Of a DNA stretch of 64,000 nt, positions 39,751 through 49,286 are shown one piece after another. Position numbers and translations under genes: made by a program. Within the stretch, counting starts at the first letter, position 1. Each line of letters opens with the position of its first letter. Source of the DNA: Streptomyces iconiensis (GTDB lineage: Bacteria > Actinomycetota > Actinomycetes > Streptomycetales > Streptomycetaceae); assembly GCF_028657195.3 (NCBI RefSeq), contig NZ_JANCPR020000013.1, forward strand, positions 150,155-214,154, read 5' to 3'. The notes below the pieces were generated by a model that did no database searches, was not told the origin of the DNA, and worked only from the letters and a program-made list of their open reading frames with translations.

Positions 39751-40854
39751 ATGAGAGCCTCTGCGTTCCCCGCCGACCCCGCGTCTTCCGCCGACCCTGC
39801 CTCCTCTGCTGACCCCGCCTCCTCCGCCGGTCCTGTGGACCCGGGCCGCCACCGCACCCGCGCCCGCACCTGGCCACGCCTGGCCGTCTCGGGCGCCGTT
39901 CTCGCGGCCCTGGTCGCCGGGCTCACGGCATGCGGCGGCTCGGAATCCGGGGGGGCGGACTCCGGCGGCGAGGCGGGCGCCGGGTTCCCCGCCAAGGTCG
40001 CCACGAAGTTCGGGAACGTCACCATCCCCGAGAAGCCCAAGCGCGTCGTCGCACTCGGCTGGGGCGACGCGGAGACCGCGCTCGCTCTCGGCGTCCAGCC
40101 CGTCGGACAGAGCGACTGGCTCGCCTTCGGCGGTGACGGCGTCGGCCCCTGGGCCAAGGGCATGTACAAGAAGAGCCCGCAGAAGATCGGCACCCTGGAA
40201 CCCGAGTACGAGAAGATCGCCTCGCTCCAGCCCGACCTGATCCTGGACACCAAGTCCAGCGGCGCCAAGACCCGTTACGAGACGCTCAAGAAGATCGCTC
40301 CCACCGTGGGCGTGCCCAAGGGCGGGGACCAGTACAAGGTCTCCTGGGAGAAGCAGACCCGGATGGTCGCCCAGGCACTCGGCCGCGAGCAGCAGGGCAA
40401 GAAGCTGATCGCCAAGACCGAGGCGGAGTTCGCCGCTGCGGCCAAGAAGCACCCCGAGTTCAAGAACAAGACCATCACCCTCGGCTCCCGCACCGCGGGC
40501 GACTACGGCGCCTATGTGCACGGCACCGGCCGTACGGACTTCGTCGAGCGCCTCGGGTTCAAGAACAACCCCAAGGTCGAGGCCAAGGCGGGCAAGGCGT
40601 TCTCCGTCCCCGTCTCGCGCGAGAACCTCGGCATCTTCGACGCCGACCTCACCGTCGTCGCGCCCATCGGCGTCAGCGCGAAGAAGGTCGAGAGCGACCC
40701 CCTCTTCCAGGCCGTCCCCTCGGTCAAGGACGGCCGCTCCGTCGTCTTCGGCCCCGACGGCGTCAGTTCGGCCTTCGCCACGGACTCCGTGCTGTCGGTC
40801 TCCTACGCGCTCAAGAAGGTCGTCCCGGTGTTCGCCGACGCGCTCAAGAAGTAG
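39751..40854 (+). CDS. Iron-siderophore ABC transporter substrate-binding lipoprotein
   Basis: 367 residues. The ATG at 39751 has AAGGA 4-8 bases upstream. An unusual leader of about 28 residues (three ADPASS repeats from an 18-bp tandem repeat, 39772-39825) precedes a basic stretch, a membrane segment and the lipobox LTACGG. An internal GTG at 39835 would remove the repeats. The mature part is a FepB/FecB-type class III binding protein: RVVALGWGDAETALALGVQPVG, SLQPDLIL, LKKIAPTV. It delivers a ferric siderophore to the two permeases; which siderophore is unknown. Short copies of the last codons continue beyond the stop (40858-40905). Confidence 0.88.
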   Translation: MRASAFPADPASSADPASSADPASSAGPVDPGRHRTRARTWPRLAVSGAVLAALVAGLTACGGSESGGADSGGEAGAGFPAKVATKFGNVTIPEKPKRVVALGWGDAETALALGVQPVGQSDWLAFGGDGVGPWAKGMYKKSPQKIGTLEPEYEKIASLQPDLILDTKSSGAKTRYETLKKIAPTVGVPKGGDQYKVSWEKQTRMVAQALGREQQGKKLIAKTEAEFAAAAKKHPEFKNKTITLGSRTAGDYGAYVHGTGRTDFVERLGFKNNPKVEAKAGKAFSVPVSRENLGIFDADLTVVAPIGVSAKKVESDPLFQAVPSVKDGRSVVFGPDGVSSAFATDSVLSVSYALKKVVPVFADALKK

Positions 40855-41003
40855 CGGACGCGCTCAGGAAGCCGCTCAGATAGCCGCTAAGGAAGCCGCT
40901 CAAGGAGCACGTCCGCCGGGGACCGGAACACGGGGGCCGGGAGCCGATGAGCCCCTGAGCCGGGCCGGGGAACGGGCAGGCGCCCGGCGCCCGTTCAGCG
41001 CGT

Positions 41004-42281
41004 TCAGCGGAAGGGGATCGTGAGCCAGGGACTGTCGGGCTCCGTCGTGAGCACGCGGTGCGCGGTCAGCATGTCCTGGTACCAGCTGCCGAACTCCTCG
41101 TCGTCGAAGTGCAGACAGCGCCCGAGGACGTAGCCGACCGAGAACTCCTCCCAGGAGCGGTAGTCCTCGGCGGCTGCGCGCCCCGCGCGTACCACCGCGT
41201 TCTCCGCCTCCTCCAGGGTGCAGTAGCGGGCGCCCAGCCCCCAGCGGGCCATCTTCGAAGCGCGCCCGTAGTCCCAGGAGGCGACGGAGGTCACGAACCC
41301 GCCCTCGGGCAGCAGCCCGTCGGCACGGAAGCGTGACTCGTAACGGGTGATGCGCCCGACCAGCCGCTTGAGCCCCTCCACGTGCGCGTCCGTCTCCTCC
41401 TCCGTCGGCCCCTCGGTCCTGGTGACGCCCTCCGGGGTGAGGGTGATGGTGGCGGTGCGCTCGCGCATCACGTGTTCCACGGCGCGACGCCACTGGCCCA
41501 CGTCCACATGCCCGCCGAAGTCGCGGGCGAGCGCGCGGCGCACGCGGAGTGCGAACTCCCATACGGGGCTGCTCATCTCGGCGCGCAGCAGGTCCTCCTG
41601 GTACTCCAGCCAGGTCTCGCGCGAGGTGAGCCCCCATGCCTGCCGCAGCCGCTGCCGCTCGTCCGGATAGCCCTGGCCGTGCCAGCCCATCGCGTTCCAG
41701 AACGAGCCGTTGTGCACGCACAGCAGCGCGCCGCACGCGAGCCCGTGTGCCACACGCCCCGTGCGCGGACCGCCGATCCACAGGGTGCGCAGGGTATGCG
41801 GGCTGCTGCCGCCCGGGCCGCGGTCGTGGTGCTGCTCCCAGTGCCCGCGGTAGCCGGGCCCCGCGTAGAAGTACGCCTCGCACGGTGTGCCCGGGTTGAC
41901 CGCCAGCCACGGCGGGTCGGCCGGCGCCCACGCGCGGGCGAACCAGCCCAGGCTGTGCCGGAAGAACACCGGGTCGGGCGCAGGTGCGGGCAGCAGACCC
42001 GCGGTGAAGACGGCGACGCAGTACGCCTGGATCTCCGGCCGCCAGGTGGGAGTGAACGTCACCGTGCCCGGGTTGGCGTCCAGATAGCCGCGCGGCGCCG
42101 CGTGGTACAGCTCGGTCGCCGCCAGTACATCGAGGTAGGCGCTCCAGTCCAGGCGCGACTTGGCCTCCAGCAGCGCCTGTTCGACCGCGCTCGGTGGCGT
42201 CCACGCCGCAGCCCCCGGTCCGCCCGGCCGACCCGGTCCGCCCGCCCCGGCTGTCCCCGCGCCGTCGGCCCCGTTCCGCAT
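41004..42281 (-). CDS. DUF1266 protein
   Basis: 425 residues; start at 42281 with AAGGGG about 9 bases upstream. A Gly/Pro-rich N-terminus leads to a largely alpha-helical, Trp-rich protein. The C-terminal 150 residues match the DUF1266 pattern: SVASWDYGRASKMARWGLGA (20 residues shown), then YCTLEEAENAVVRAG and SWEEFSVGYVLGR. DUF1266 proteins are cytoplasmic and uncharacterised, and are often found beside secretion or toxin genes. Neighbours give no clue here: it lies between the siderophore system and a small membrane protein on the same strand. Confidence 0.75.
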   Translation of the reverse strand: MRNGADGAGTAGAGGPGRPGGPGAAAWTPPSAVEQALLEAKSRLDWSAYLDVLAATELYHAAPRGYLDANPGTVTFTPTWRPEIQAYCVAVFTAGLLPAPAPDPVFFRHSLGWFARAWAPADPPWLAVNPGTPCEAYFYAGPGYRGHWEQHHDRGPGGSSPHTLRTLWIGGPRTGRVAHGLACGALLCVHNGSFWNAMGWHGQGYPDERQRLRQAWGLTSRETWLEYQEDLLRAEMSSPVWEFALRVRRALARDFGGHVDVGQWRRAVEHVMRERTATITLTPEGVTRTEGPTEEETDAHVEGLKRLVGRITRYESRFRADGLLPEGGFVTSVASWDYGRASKMARWGLGARYCTLEEAENAVVRAGRAAAEDYRSWEEFSVGYVLGRCLHFDDEEFGSWYQDMLTAHRVLTTEPDSPWLTIPFR

Positions 42282-42385
42282 TCCTCGTACCCCTTCGCGC
42301 CAGCTCGGCGTCTCCGTCAGCGCGCCGATCCCCTGCCGTCCGCGCGCTCTTGCTCTCTGCCCGACCGCACCGGGCGGCCCCCGGC

Positions 42386-42601
42386 TCAGCTCAGCGCGGA
42401 GATCAGGGGGGCGACCACATACGCGAGCGCCAGAACGGTGATGACGGCCGCCGTGATCAGCCGCCCCGTCGTCAGCCGCCGCCGCGCAGGAGCGGAGGGC
42501 GGGGGAGCCCAACCGGCGCCCGGATGCGCTCCGTAAGGGTTCGGTGGAGGTACGGGCAGCCGTCTGCCGCCCCTGCGTCCCCCGCGCTGCCACGTCCCCA
42601 C
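42386..42601 (-). CDS. Small single-span membrane protein
   Basis: 71 residues from GTG 42601; GGAGGGG lies 11 bases upstream, a little far. A Pro/Gly/Arg-rich cytoplasmic segment (VPPPNPYGAHPGAGWAPPP) is followed by one membrane helix, LITAAVITVLALAYVVAPLI, at the C-terminus. Such short Pro-rich tail-anchored proteins are common in streptomycetes and have no known function. Confidence is limited by size and the start. Confidence 0.5.
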   Translation of the reverse strand: MGTWQRGGRRGGRRLPVPPPNPYGAHPGAGWAPPPSAPARRRLTTGRLITAAVITVLALAYVVAPLISALS

Positions 42602-43336
42602 GATGTGTCGTTCCCCTCCGCTGCACCGGCCCCGGGCCAGGAAATCGTATGTTCCCGCGCACCCCGCACGGCAGGGGGGTGCACGGCGGGGAACAGGCCC
42701 CGGAGTGCGCGAAGTTGCGCGTTTCAGAGGGTTTTCGCGCAGGAGTGAACTCTTGACAGGGGGTGCGGCGGTGGGTTTACTCCGATGCACGTCGCAGTCG
42801 TATACGCGGCGTCAGAGGTACGCCCAGCCGGTGTGCGGCGCTGCGCCGCGAGCCCGGACTGAGTCGCCAGGGTCCTCGCCGGGCCCGAGGCGGGGACGTG
42901 CCCTCCAGCTCATGGAGTCGGCGATGGCATCCGACAGTCGGTACCAGTACGGACATCCCTACGAGAACCCCGGCGCCGCGCATGCGGTGGACCGGCCGGG
43001 CCTCCCCGCGGCGTAGCACGTGCGGAACCGCCCGCCGTGAGACCGGCGGGCCGGGCGAACACCCCCGCCAGGCCCCCGCGTCGGCGGGCAGGGCCCACGC
43101 CGGGCACCCTCCCCGGCACGCACCCCGGTCCGCACCCCCGGCCCGACCCCGGACCCCACCCCGCCCGTGGTCCGCGTCCCGGCGTCCAGCCCGCGCCCCG
43201 CATCCCGCCGGCTTCCGCCCGCCGGCTTCCTTCACTGCCCGTTCCCCCGCGCTCCCGCCCCGGTCAGCTCCCGCCCTCCCCCGCGGGCGCTGACCGTGCG
43301 GCGGGCCCTCTTCCCTACATCCCCACGGAGGTACAG
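42602..43336. other. Intergenic region of 735 bases upstream of the sugar importer
   Basis: It holds a good -35 (TTGACA, 42753-42758) with a weak -10 (TTTACT, 42776-42781) after 17 bases, reading right, which could drive the importer operon from a long leader. A 34-residue frame at 42912-43016 lacks a ribosome site. From 43040 to 43320 the strand is very C-rich with short repeats. No LacI-like operator was seen. Confidence 0.4.
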
Positions 43337-44671
43337 ATGGCCGTACCCCAACGTGCCCATGTTCCGCGGCGCTCGCGCCGCCGGGTGCTGCGCGCCGGTG
43401 GCGCGCTGGCGCTGGCGACGGCCGCCGGGGCCGCCGTACCCGGCTGCGGCGTGGCGAAGGACGACGGCGTCGGAGCCGACGGGCGGGTCACCATCGAGAT
43501 GTGGCACGGCCAGGCCGACATCGCGCGGGCCGCGTTGCAGCGGCTCGTGGCCGACTTCCAGCGCACCCACCCGCGCATCCGCGTCGACCTGGCGGGCGGG
43601 GTGCTCGCCGACGCGATGCTCCAGAAGCTGACGGCGGCGCTCGCTTCCGGTACGTACCCGGACATCGCCTACGTCTTCGGCTCGGACCTGGCCAACGTCG
43701 CGCGCAGCCCGCAGGTCGTCGATCTGGGCGGCGTGGTCGGTTCGGCGCGTACGCCGTGGAAGAACTACTGGGCACCCGCCCGCGAGGCCGTCACCGTCAA
43801 CGGCCGTATCCGCGCGGCGCCCGCGCTGCTGGACTCGCTGGCCGTGGTCTGCAACAAGAAGGTCTTCGCCGACGCCGGCGTGCCCCTGCCGCGTGCCGGA
43901 TGGCGGTGGCACGACTTCATCGACACGGCGAAGAAGCTGACGGACAAGCGCGCCGGGCGGTTCGGAACGTGCTGGCCGGGGACCGGGGACGAGGACGCCG
44001 TGTGGCGCCTGTGGCCGATGATCTGGGACCTGGGCGGCGAGGTCGTCGGTGCGGACGGGCGCGGCATCGGCTTCACGCGGCAGGGCGTACGGGCCCTGGA
44101 GGTCGTGGAGGCGCTGGCCAAGGACAAGAGCGTCTACATCGACCCGAAGCCGGGCAGCGAGCAGATGTACCAGGTGTTCCTGTCGGGGCGCATGGGCATG
44201 GCGGTCACCGGGCCGTGGCAGCTCCCCGACATCAGGCAGGCCAAGGTCGATTACCACGTGGCGCCCATGCCGACCTTCAGCGGGCGGCCCATGACGATCT
44301 CGGGGCCCGACACCTGGACCGTCTTCGACAACGGCGCCGCGCGCGTCGAGGCGGCCCGTACGTTCGTCGACTGGCTCGCGCGCCCGTCGCAGGACGTGCG
44401 CTGGGACGTGGAGGCGGGCAGCCTGCCGCTGAGCAGACAGGCGCAGGCGCTGCCCCGCTGGCAGCGGCGGGCACAGGAGGCCGAGGGCCTCGACGTCTTC
44501 ACCAAGGCGCTGGAGAGCGCCAAGGTGCGCCCGGTGCATCCCGCCTATCCGCAGGTCTCGCAGGCACTGGGCCGGGCCCTCACCTCCGTACTGCTCGGCA
44601 GGAGCAGCCCGCAGGCCGCGTTGCGCGCCTGTGCCTACGAGGCCAATGCCGCCCTGCTGATCCCCCGTTGA
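43337..44671 (+). CDS. CUT1-type sugar ABC transporter substrate-binding lipoprotein
   Basis: 444 residues; ATG at 43337 behind GGAGGT. A twin-arginine-like leader (RRSRRRVLRAGGALALA) ends in the lipobox VPGCG. The mature part is a family 1 solute-binding protein: VTIEMWHGQADIARAALQRL near the start, TYPDIAYVFGSDLA, GRMGMAVTGPWQLPDIR. It is the first gene of an operon with two permeases, a kinase and a GH4 glycosidase, so it probably binds an oligosaccharide or glycoside that GH4 then cleaves. Confidence 0.88.
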   Translation: MAVPQRAHVPRRSRRRVLRAGGALALATAAGAAVPGCGVAKDDGVGADGRVTIEMWHGQADIARAALQRLVADFQRTHPRIRVDLAGGVLADAMLQKLTAALASGTYPDIAYVFGSDLANVARSPQVVDLGGVVGSARTPWKNYWAPAREAVTVNGRIRAAPALLDSLAVVCNKKVFADAGVPLPRAGWRWHDFIDTAKKLTDKRAGRFGTCWPGTGDEDAVWRLWPMIWDLGGEVVGADGRGIGFTRQGVRALEVVEALAKDKSVYIDPKPGSEQMYQVFLSGRMGMAVTGPWQLPDIRQAKVDYHVAPMPTFSGRPMTISGPDTWTVFDNGAARVEAARTFVDWLARPSQDVRWDVEAGSLPLSRQAQALPRWQRRAQEAEGLDVFTKALESAKVRPVHPAYPQVSQALGRALTSVLLGRSSPQAALRACAYEANAALLIPR

Positions 44672-44690
44672 TCCCCGCTGAGGAGCACTG

Positions 44691-45776
44691 ATGCCACAAC
44701 TCCCCGCTCCGTTCACGGTGGCGGAGCCGCCCGGCGGCCGTCGCGGCAAGGACCCCGATCAGCGTGGGGCCACAGAGGCCGCGGCGGACGCGGCGGACAC
44801 GATGGCCCGTCGGGACGCCGGGCGGCGTGCGCTGCGCGCCGGCCGCCGCCGCGAGTCGGTCACGGCGTGGGCCTTCATCTCACCCGCCGTGCTGATCATC
44901 CTCGGGCTGAGCGTGCTGCCCGTGATCTGGTCGCTGCTGCTGTCGTTCCAGGCCAACGACCTGGTCACGCCCAGCCGTTGGGTCGGTCTCGACAACTACC
45001 GCGCGCTGGAGGCCGACCCGCACTTCGGCCAGGCCGTACGCAACACGCTGCTCTACACGGTGCTGTACGTACCGCTCAGCCTCGTCGGCGGCCTGGTGCT
45101 GGCCCTCGCGCTGAACCGGCGCATCCGGCTCGTCGGCCTCTACCGCACGCTGATCTTCGTCCCGTTCGTGGTGTCGGCGACGGCGCAGGGCGTGCTGTTC
45201 TCCTTCATCCTCGACCCCGAGTTCGGCGCGGCCAACTCGCTGCTGAGCAGGCTGGGCCTGTCCACCCAGGGCTTCCTCACCGATCCGGGGCAGGCACTGC
45301 TGGTGCTGGTCGGCATCACGCTGTGGAGCGGCACCGGGTTCTGCGTCGTCGTCTACCTCGCCGCGCTCCAGGACGTACCGCAGTCGCTGATCGAGGCGGC
45401 CCGGCTGGACGGTGCCGGGCGCAGACATCTGCTGCGGCACGTCACCCTGCCGACGCTGGCACCGATCAGCGTGTTCCTGGTGCTGTGGCAGACGATCCAG
45501 TCGCTCCAGGTCTTCGACCTCGTCTACGTCACGACCAAGGGCGGGCCGCTGGGCTCCACCACCGTGATCGTCTACTTCATCTGGGAGCAGGCGTTCAAGA
45601 GCTTCACCGCCGGCTACGGAGCAGCCGCCGCCTATGTGCTGGCCGTCGCGCTGTGCCTGGTCGGCGTCGTGATGCGGGTGGTGAGGGGCCGCGCCGAACG
45701 GCGCGAAGGGGCACGCGCCGAGCAGCCGGGCACGCCGTCCGGCGCCGCGCCGCGTACGGAAGGAGCCGCACGATGA
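44691..45776 (+). CDS. CUT1 sugar ABC transporter permease (MalF-like)
   Basis: 361 residues with about six membrane segments between residues 60 and 330 after a hydrophilic N-terminal 55 residues. The cytoplasmic coupling loop EAARLDGAGRRHLLRHVTLP (the EAA motif, residues about 231-250) contacts the ATPase. The stop overlaps the next start by 4 bases. No ATPase gene is nearby; in streptomycetes CUT1 importers share the MsiK ATPase. Confidence 0.92.
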   Translation: MPQLPAPFTVAEPPGGRRGKDPDQRGATEAAADAADTMARRDAGRRALRAGRRRESVTAWAFISPAVLIILGLSVLPVIWSLLLSFQANDLVTPSRWVGLDNYRALEADPHFGQAVRNTLLYTVLYVPLSLVGGLVLALALNRRIRLVGLYRTLIFVPFVVSATAQGVLFSFILDPEFGAANSLLSRLGLSTQGFLTDPGQALLVLVGITLWSGTGFCVVVYLAALQDVPQSLIEAARLDGAGRRHLLRHVTLPTLAPISVFLVLWQTIQSLQVFDLVYVTTKGGPLGSTTVIVYFIWEQAFKSFTAGYGAAAAYVLAVALCLVGVVMRVVRGRAERREGARAEQPGTPSGAAPRTEGAAR

Positions 45777-46672
45777 CCCTCACCTCCAGCACCCCACGGG
45801 CCGGGGCGCCGCGCGAAACCACCTCGGTGGCCGCGTCCTTGGCCCCCCGCCGGCGCCGCACGCTGCCGTTCAGCGGCTGGCATCTGCTGCTCGCGCCACT
45901 GGCACTGCTGTTCGCGCTGCCGCTGGTGTGGCTGCTGCTGAGTTCGGTGATGAGCAACGCGGAGATCAACCGCTTCCCTCCGGCGCTGTGGCCCTCGGGC
46001 ATCGACCTGGGCGGGTACAAGTACGTGCTGGGCAACGCGATGTTCCCGCGCTGGTTCCTCAACTCGCTGATCGTCTCGGCCGTCGCCGTCACCTCCAACC
46101 TGCTCTTCGGCGCGCTGGGCGGATACGCGTTCGCGCGGATGCGGTTCGGCGGCTCGCGGGCGCTGCTCGTGCTGATGCTGGCGACGATGGCGATCCCGTT
46201 CCAGCTCACGATGATCCCCACGTTCCTGATGATGAAGCGGCTGGGGCTCATCGACACCCTCGGTGCGCTGATCGTGCCCTCTCTGGTCACGCCGTTCGCG
46301 GTGTTCCTGCTGCGGCAGTTCTTCCTCTCGCTGCCCAGGGAGCTGGAGGAGGCGGCCTGGCTCGACGGCTGCTCGCGGCTGCGGGTGCTCTTCACGATCG
46401 TGCTGCCGCTGTCCAGGCCCGCGCTGAGCACCGTCGCCGTGCTCACGTTCCTGACCACGTGGAACGACCTCACCTGGCCGCTGATCGCCCTCAACCACGA
46501 CACCCAGTACACGCTTCAGCTCGGCCTCACCACCTTCCAGGGCCAGCACCACACCCGCTGGTCGGCCGTCATGGCCGGAAACGTGATCACGGTGCTGCCG
46601 GTGCTGCTGGCCTTCCTCGGCGCGCAGAAGTCGTTCATCCGCTCCCTCACCTCCACCGGCCTGAAGGGCTGA
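45773..46672 (+). CDS. CUT1 sugar ABC transporter permease (MalG-like)
   Basis: 299 residues, starting in the ATGA overlap. Six membrane segments; the EAA loop is ELEEAAWLDGCSRLRVLFTI (near residues 195-214), followed by the usual LPLSRPALSTVAVLTFL. The C-terminus QKSFIRSLTSTGLKG is the classical MalG-type end (QKxFxxGLTxGAVKG). It forms the channel with the preceding permease. Confidence 0.92.
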   Translation: MTLTSSTPRAGAPRETTSVAASLAPRRRRTLPFSGWHLLLAPLALLFALPLVWLLLSSVMSNAEINRFPPALWPSGIDLGGYKYVLGNAMFPRWFLNSLIVSAVAVTSNLLFGALGGYAFARMRFGGSRALLVLMLATMAIPFQLTMIPTFLMMKRLGLIDTLGALIVPSLVTPFAVFLLRQFFLSLPRELEEAAWLDGCSRLRVLFTIVLPLSRPALSTVAVLTFLTTWNDLTWPLIALNHDTQYTLQLGLTTFQGQHHTRWSAVMAGNVITVLPVLLAFLGAQKSFIRSLTSTGLKG

Positions 46673-46771
46673 TCCGAAGCCCACGTGCCCGTACGCCTCC
46701 TCGCACCTCCTGACTCCGGTACGCCCCGACTCTGTACGCCCCGACACCCGCCCCCTCTCAGGGAAGGACCC

Positions 46772-47761
46772 ATGTCCCACAGCCTCGACCTGCTCGTCAT
46801 CGGCGATGCCAACCCCGATGTCGTCGTCGGCCCGCTGGACGCGCCGCTCGCCTTCGGGCAGCGCGAACAGCTCGTCGGCTCCGGCGCGCTGACTCTCGGC
46901 GGCTCCGCCGCGATCATGGCCTGCGGCGCCGCCCGGCTCGGCCTGCGGGTCGCGCTCGCCGGGCGCGTCGGTGACGACGACGCCGGGCGCTACGTGCGCG
47001 AGGCCCTGGCCGAACGGGGCGTCGACACCTCAGCCGTGCACGTCGACCCCGGCCTGCCGACGCCGCTCACCGTCGTCGTGACCGGCGGACCCGGGACCGG
47101 CGGCGACCGCGCGATCCTCACCAGCCCCGGCACCCTGGCCGCCACCACGGCCGACGACGTGCCGCCCCGGCTGCTGGCAGCGGCCCGGCACGTGCACGCC
47201 GCCTCGTACTTCCTCATGCCACGGCTCGCCGGCGCGCTGCCCGCGCTGCTGCGCACCGCGCGGGGGCACGGCGCCACCACGTCGCTGGACACCAACGACG
47301 ACCCGGAAGGCCGCTGGGACCCCGAGGGCCTGGCGGCCGTACTCGCCGTCACCGACCACCTGTTGCCCAACGCCGCCGAGGCCGTCGCGCTCGCGGGCCC
47401 CGGCAGCGGATCGCCGGCCGAGGCGGCGGCGCTGCTGGCGGCGCGCGGCCCCGTCACCGTCGTCAAGAACGGGGCCGAAGGAGCCCTCGCACACGACGGG
47501 CACACCCTGCTGACGACCAGGCCCCGTGCCGCCGGGGGCGTCACGCCGCGCGACACGGTCGGCGCGGGCGACAGCTTCGACGCCGGGTTCGTCGCGGCGA
47601 CCCTGGCCGGGCTCGGCCTGCCCGAGGCCCTCGAACTGGCCGCGGCGTGCGGCACGTTGTCCACCCGCGCGCACGGCGGCACACCGGCCCAGCCCACCTG
47701 GGAGGAAGCCCGACAGCACATGGCCTCCCCTGTCACCACCGACCGAAAGAACGCCTCATGA
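46772..47761 (+). CDS. PfkB-family carbohydrate kinase
   Basis: 329 residues; ATG at 46772 with GGGAAGGA upstream. The N-terminal LLVIGDANPDVVVG and GGSAAIMACGAARLG, and the C-terminal active site DTVGAGDSFDAGF near residue 265, are complete PfkB signatures. The substrate may be the monosaccharide released by the GH4 enzyme encoded next (4-base overlap). It lacks features that would mark it as ribokinase or fructokinase. Confidence 0.87.
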   Translation: MSHSLDLLVIGDANPDVVVGPLDAPLAFGQREQLVGSGALTLGGSAAIMACGAARLGLRVALAGRVGDDDAGRYVREALAERGVDTSAVHVDPGLPTPLTVVVTGGPGTGGDRAILTSPGTLAATTADDVPPRLLAAARHVHAASYFLMPRLAGALPALLRTARGHGATTSLDTNDDPEGRWDPEGLAAVLAVTDHLLPNAAEAVALAGPGSGSPAEAAALLAARGPVTVVKNGAEGALAHDGHTLLTTRPRAAGGVTPRDTVGAGDSFDAGFVAATLAGLGLPEALELAAACGTLSTRAHGGTPAQPTWEEARQHMASPVTTDRKNAS

Positions 47762-49086
47762 CCACGAGTACCGTCAGCCACACCCCCAAGGTCGCCTTCG
47801 TCGGCGCGGGCAGCGTCGTCTTCACCCAGGGCCTGCTCGCCGACCTCTTCGCCTTCCCCGAACTGCGCCAGGCCCACATATCCCTGCACGACATCGACCC
47901 GGAACGCCTGAAGACGGCCGAGGGCGCGGCCCGGCACATCGCCGGCGTCCGGGACGCGAGCCCCCGCATCACCGCGCACGCCGACCGCCGTACGGCGCTG
48001 GAGGGCGCCGACTTCGTCATCAACATCGTCCAGGTCGGCATGCGCGAGGCGACCCGCACCGACTTCGAGGTGCCCGCGTCCTTCGGGCTGCGGCAGACCA
48101 TCGGTGACACCCTCGGCATCGGCGGCATCTTCCGCGCACTGCGCACCTTCCCGCTGCTCAAGGAGCTGGGCGAGGACATCGCCGAGGTCTGCCCGAAGGC
48201 GTGGCTGCTCAACTACACCAACCCCATGGCCATGAACGTCCAGTACCTCGCCCAGGCGACGGGACTGACCCGGGTGGTCGGCCTGTGCCACTCGGTCCAC
48301 TGGACGATGGACGGCCTGGCAGAACTGGTCGGGGTGCCGTACGAGGAGGTCACATACCGCGCTGCCGGCGTCAACCACCAGGCGTGGGTACTGGAGTTCA
48401 CGCACGGCGGCACCGACCTCTACCCCCGGCTGGACGCGCTCATCGAGAAGGACGAACAGCTGCGCCGCAGGACCCGCGTGGACATGTACCGGAGGCTCGG
48501 CTTCTACCCGACGGAGACGAGCGAGCACTCCTCGGAGTACGTGCCGTGGTACCTGCACCACGACAGCGAGATCGAGCGGCTCCGCCTGCCCGTCGGCGCC
48601 TACCTCGACATCGTGGACGAGAACGTCGCCGAGTACGAGAGCACCCGTGACGCGCTCGCGGACGGGCGTCCCCTCCAGGTCGAGGGCACCATGGAGTACG
48701 CGCCGCAGATCATCCACAGCGTCGTCACCGGCACCCCGCGCACCGTCTACGGCAACGTCCCCAACCACGGCCTCATCGACAACCTGCCCGCCGACGGCAC
48801 CGTCGAAGTCCCCTGCCTCGTGGACGCCTCCGGCGTACGGCCCACCCGCGCCGGCGCCCTGCCGCCGCAGCTCGCCGCACTCAACCGCACATACCTGAGC
48901 ACCACCGACCTCGTGGTCCGGGCAGCACTGGAGGACGCCCCGATCCGCATCCGCCAGGCCGCCATGACCGACCCCGCCACCGCGGCTGCGCTCCCCGTGG
49001 AACGCATCTGGGAGCTGTGCGACGCCATGGTCACGGCACACGGAGACCGCCTCCAGCCGGAACTGCGCACCCTGCTGGGCAGCTGA
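47758..49086 (+). CDS. GH4 family glycosidase (alpha-galactosidase/alpha-glucuronidase type)
   Basis: 442 residues, starting in the ATGA overlap. GH4 enzymes cleave glycosides by an NAD+ and Mn2+ dependent oxidation-elimination route. VAFVGAGSVVFTQGLLADL is the N-terminal NAD-binding motif. The metal-binding CHS (Cys177-His178-Ser179) puts it with the MelA/galacturonidase/glucuronidase branch, not the phospho-beta-glucosidases (CN) . The second metal His is in AGVNHQAW. Cytoplasmic; it would act on sugar imported by the adjacent ABC system. Exact glycoside unknown. Confidence 0.88.
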   Translation: MTTSTVSHTPKVAFVGAGSVVFTQGLLADLFAFPELRQAHISLHDIDPERLKTAEGAARHIAGVRDASPRITAHADRRTALEGADFVINIVQVGMREATRTDFEVPASFGLRQTIGDTLGIGGIFRALRTFPLLKELGEDIAEVCPKAWLLNYTNPMAMNVQYLAQATGLTRVVGLCHSVHWTMDGLAELVGVPYEEVTYRAAGVNHQAWVLEFTHGGTDLYPRLDALIEKDEQLRRRTRVDMYRRLGFYPTETSEHSSEYVPWYLHHDSEIERLRLPVGAYLDIVDENVAEYESTRDALADGRPLQVEGTMEYAPQIIHSVVTGTPRTVYGNVPNHGLIDNLPADGTVEVPCLVDASGVRPTRAGALPPQLAALNRTYLSTTDLVVRAALEDAPIRIRQAAMTDPATAAALPVERIWELCDAMVTAHGDRLQPELRTLLGS

Positions 49087-49119
49087 CAGCTGACACGGGG
49101 CCCGCGCGCCTGCGCCGGG

Positions 49120-49151
49120 CCTCCCGTACGGCGGGCTCTCCGTATGGGAGG
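49120..49151. terminator. Bidirectional terminator after the GH4 gene
   Basis: A 12-bp stem with one G-U pair, 49120-49131 with 49140-49151, and an 8-base loop, between the convergent GH4 gene and the type VII-like operon. Confidence 0.7.
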
Positions 49152-49286
49152 GCTCCGCGTACGGGCGGCGCGGGCCGGTCCATGTAGGCGACGTGGACCG
49201 GTCTGCGTGCGGCGGCGCGGGCCCGGGGGTCGCGGGGTGCGGTGCATGGGGGCGGCGGTGGCGGTGACGCGGAGCTGGGCCAGAGT

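Noticed and set aside
42912..43016. A 34-residue frame (MESAMASDSRYQYGHPYENP...) upstream of the sugar importer
   Set aside because: No ribosome site, no recognised product, and similar chance frames are common in this composition.
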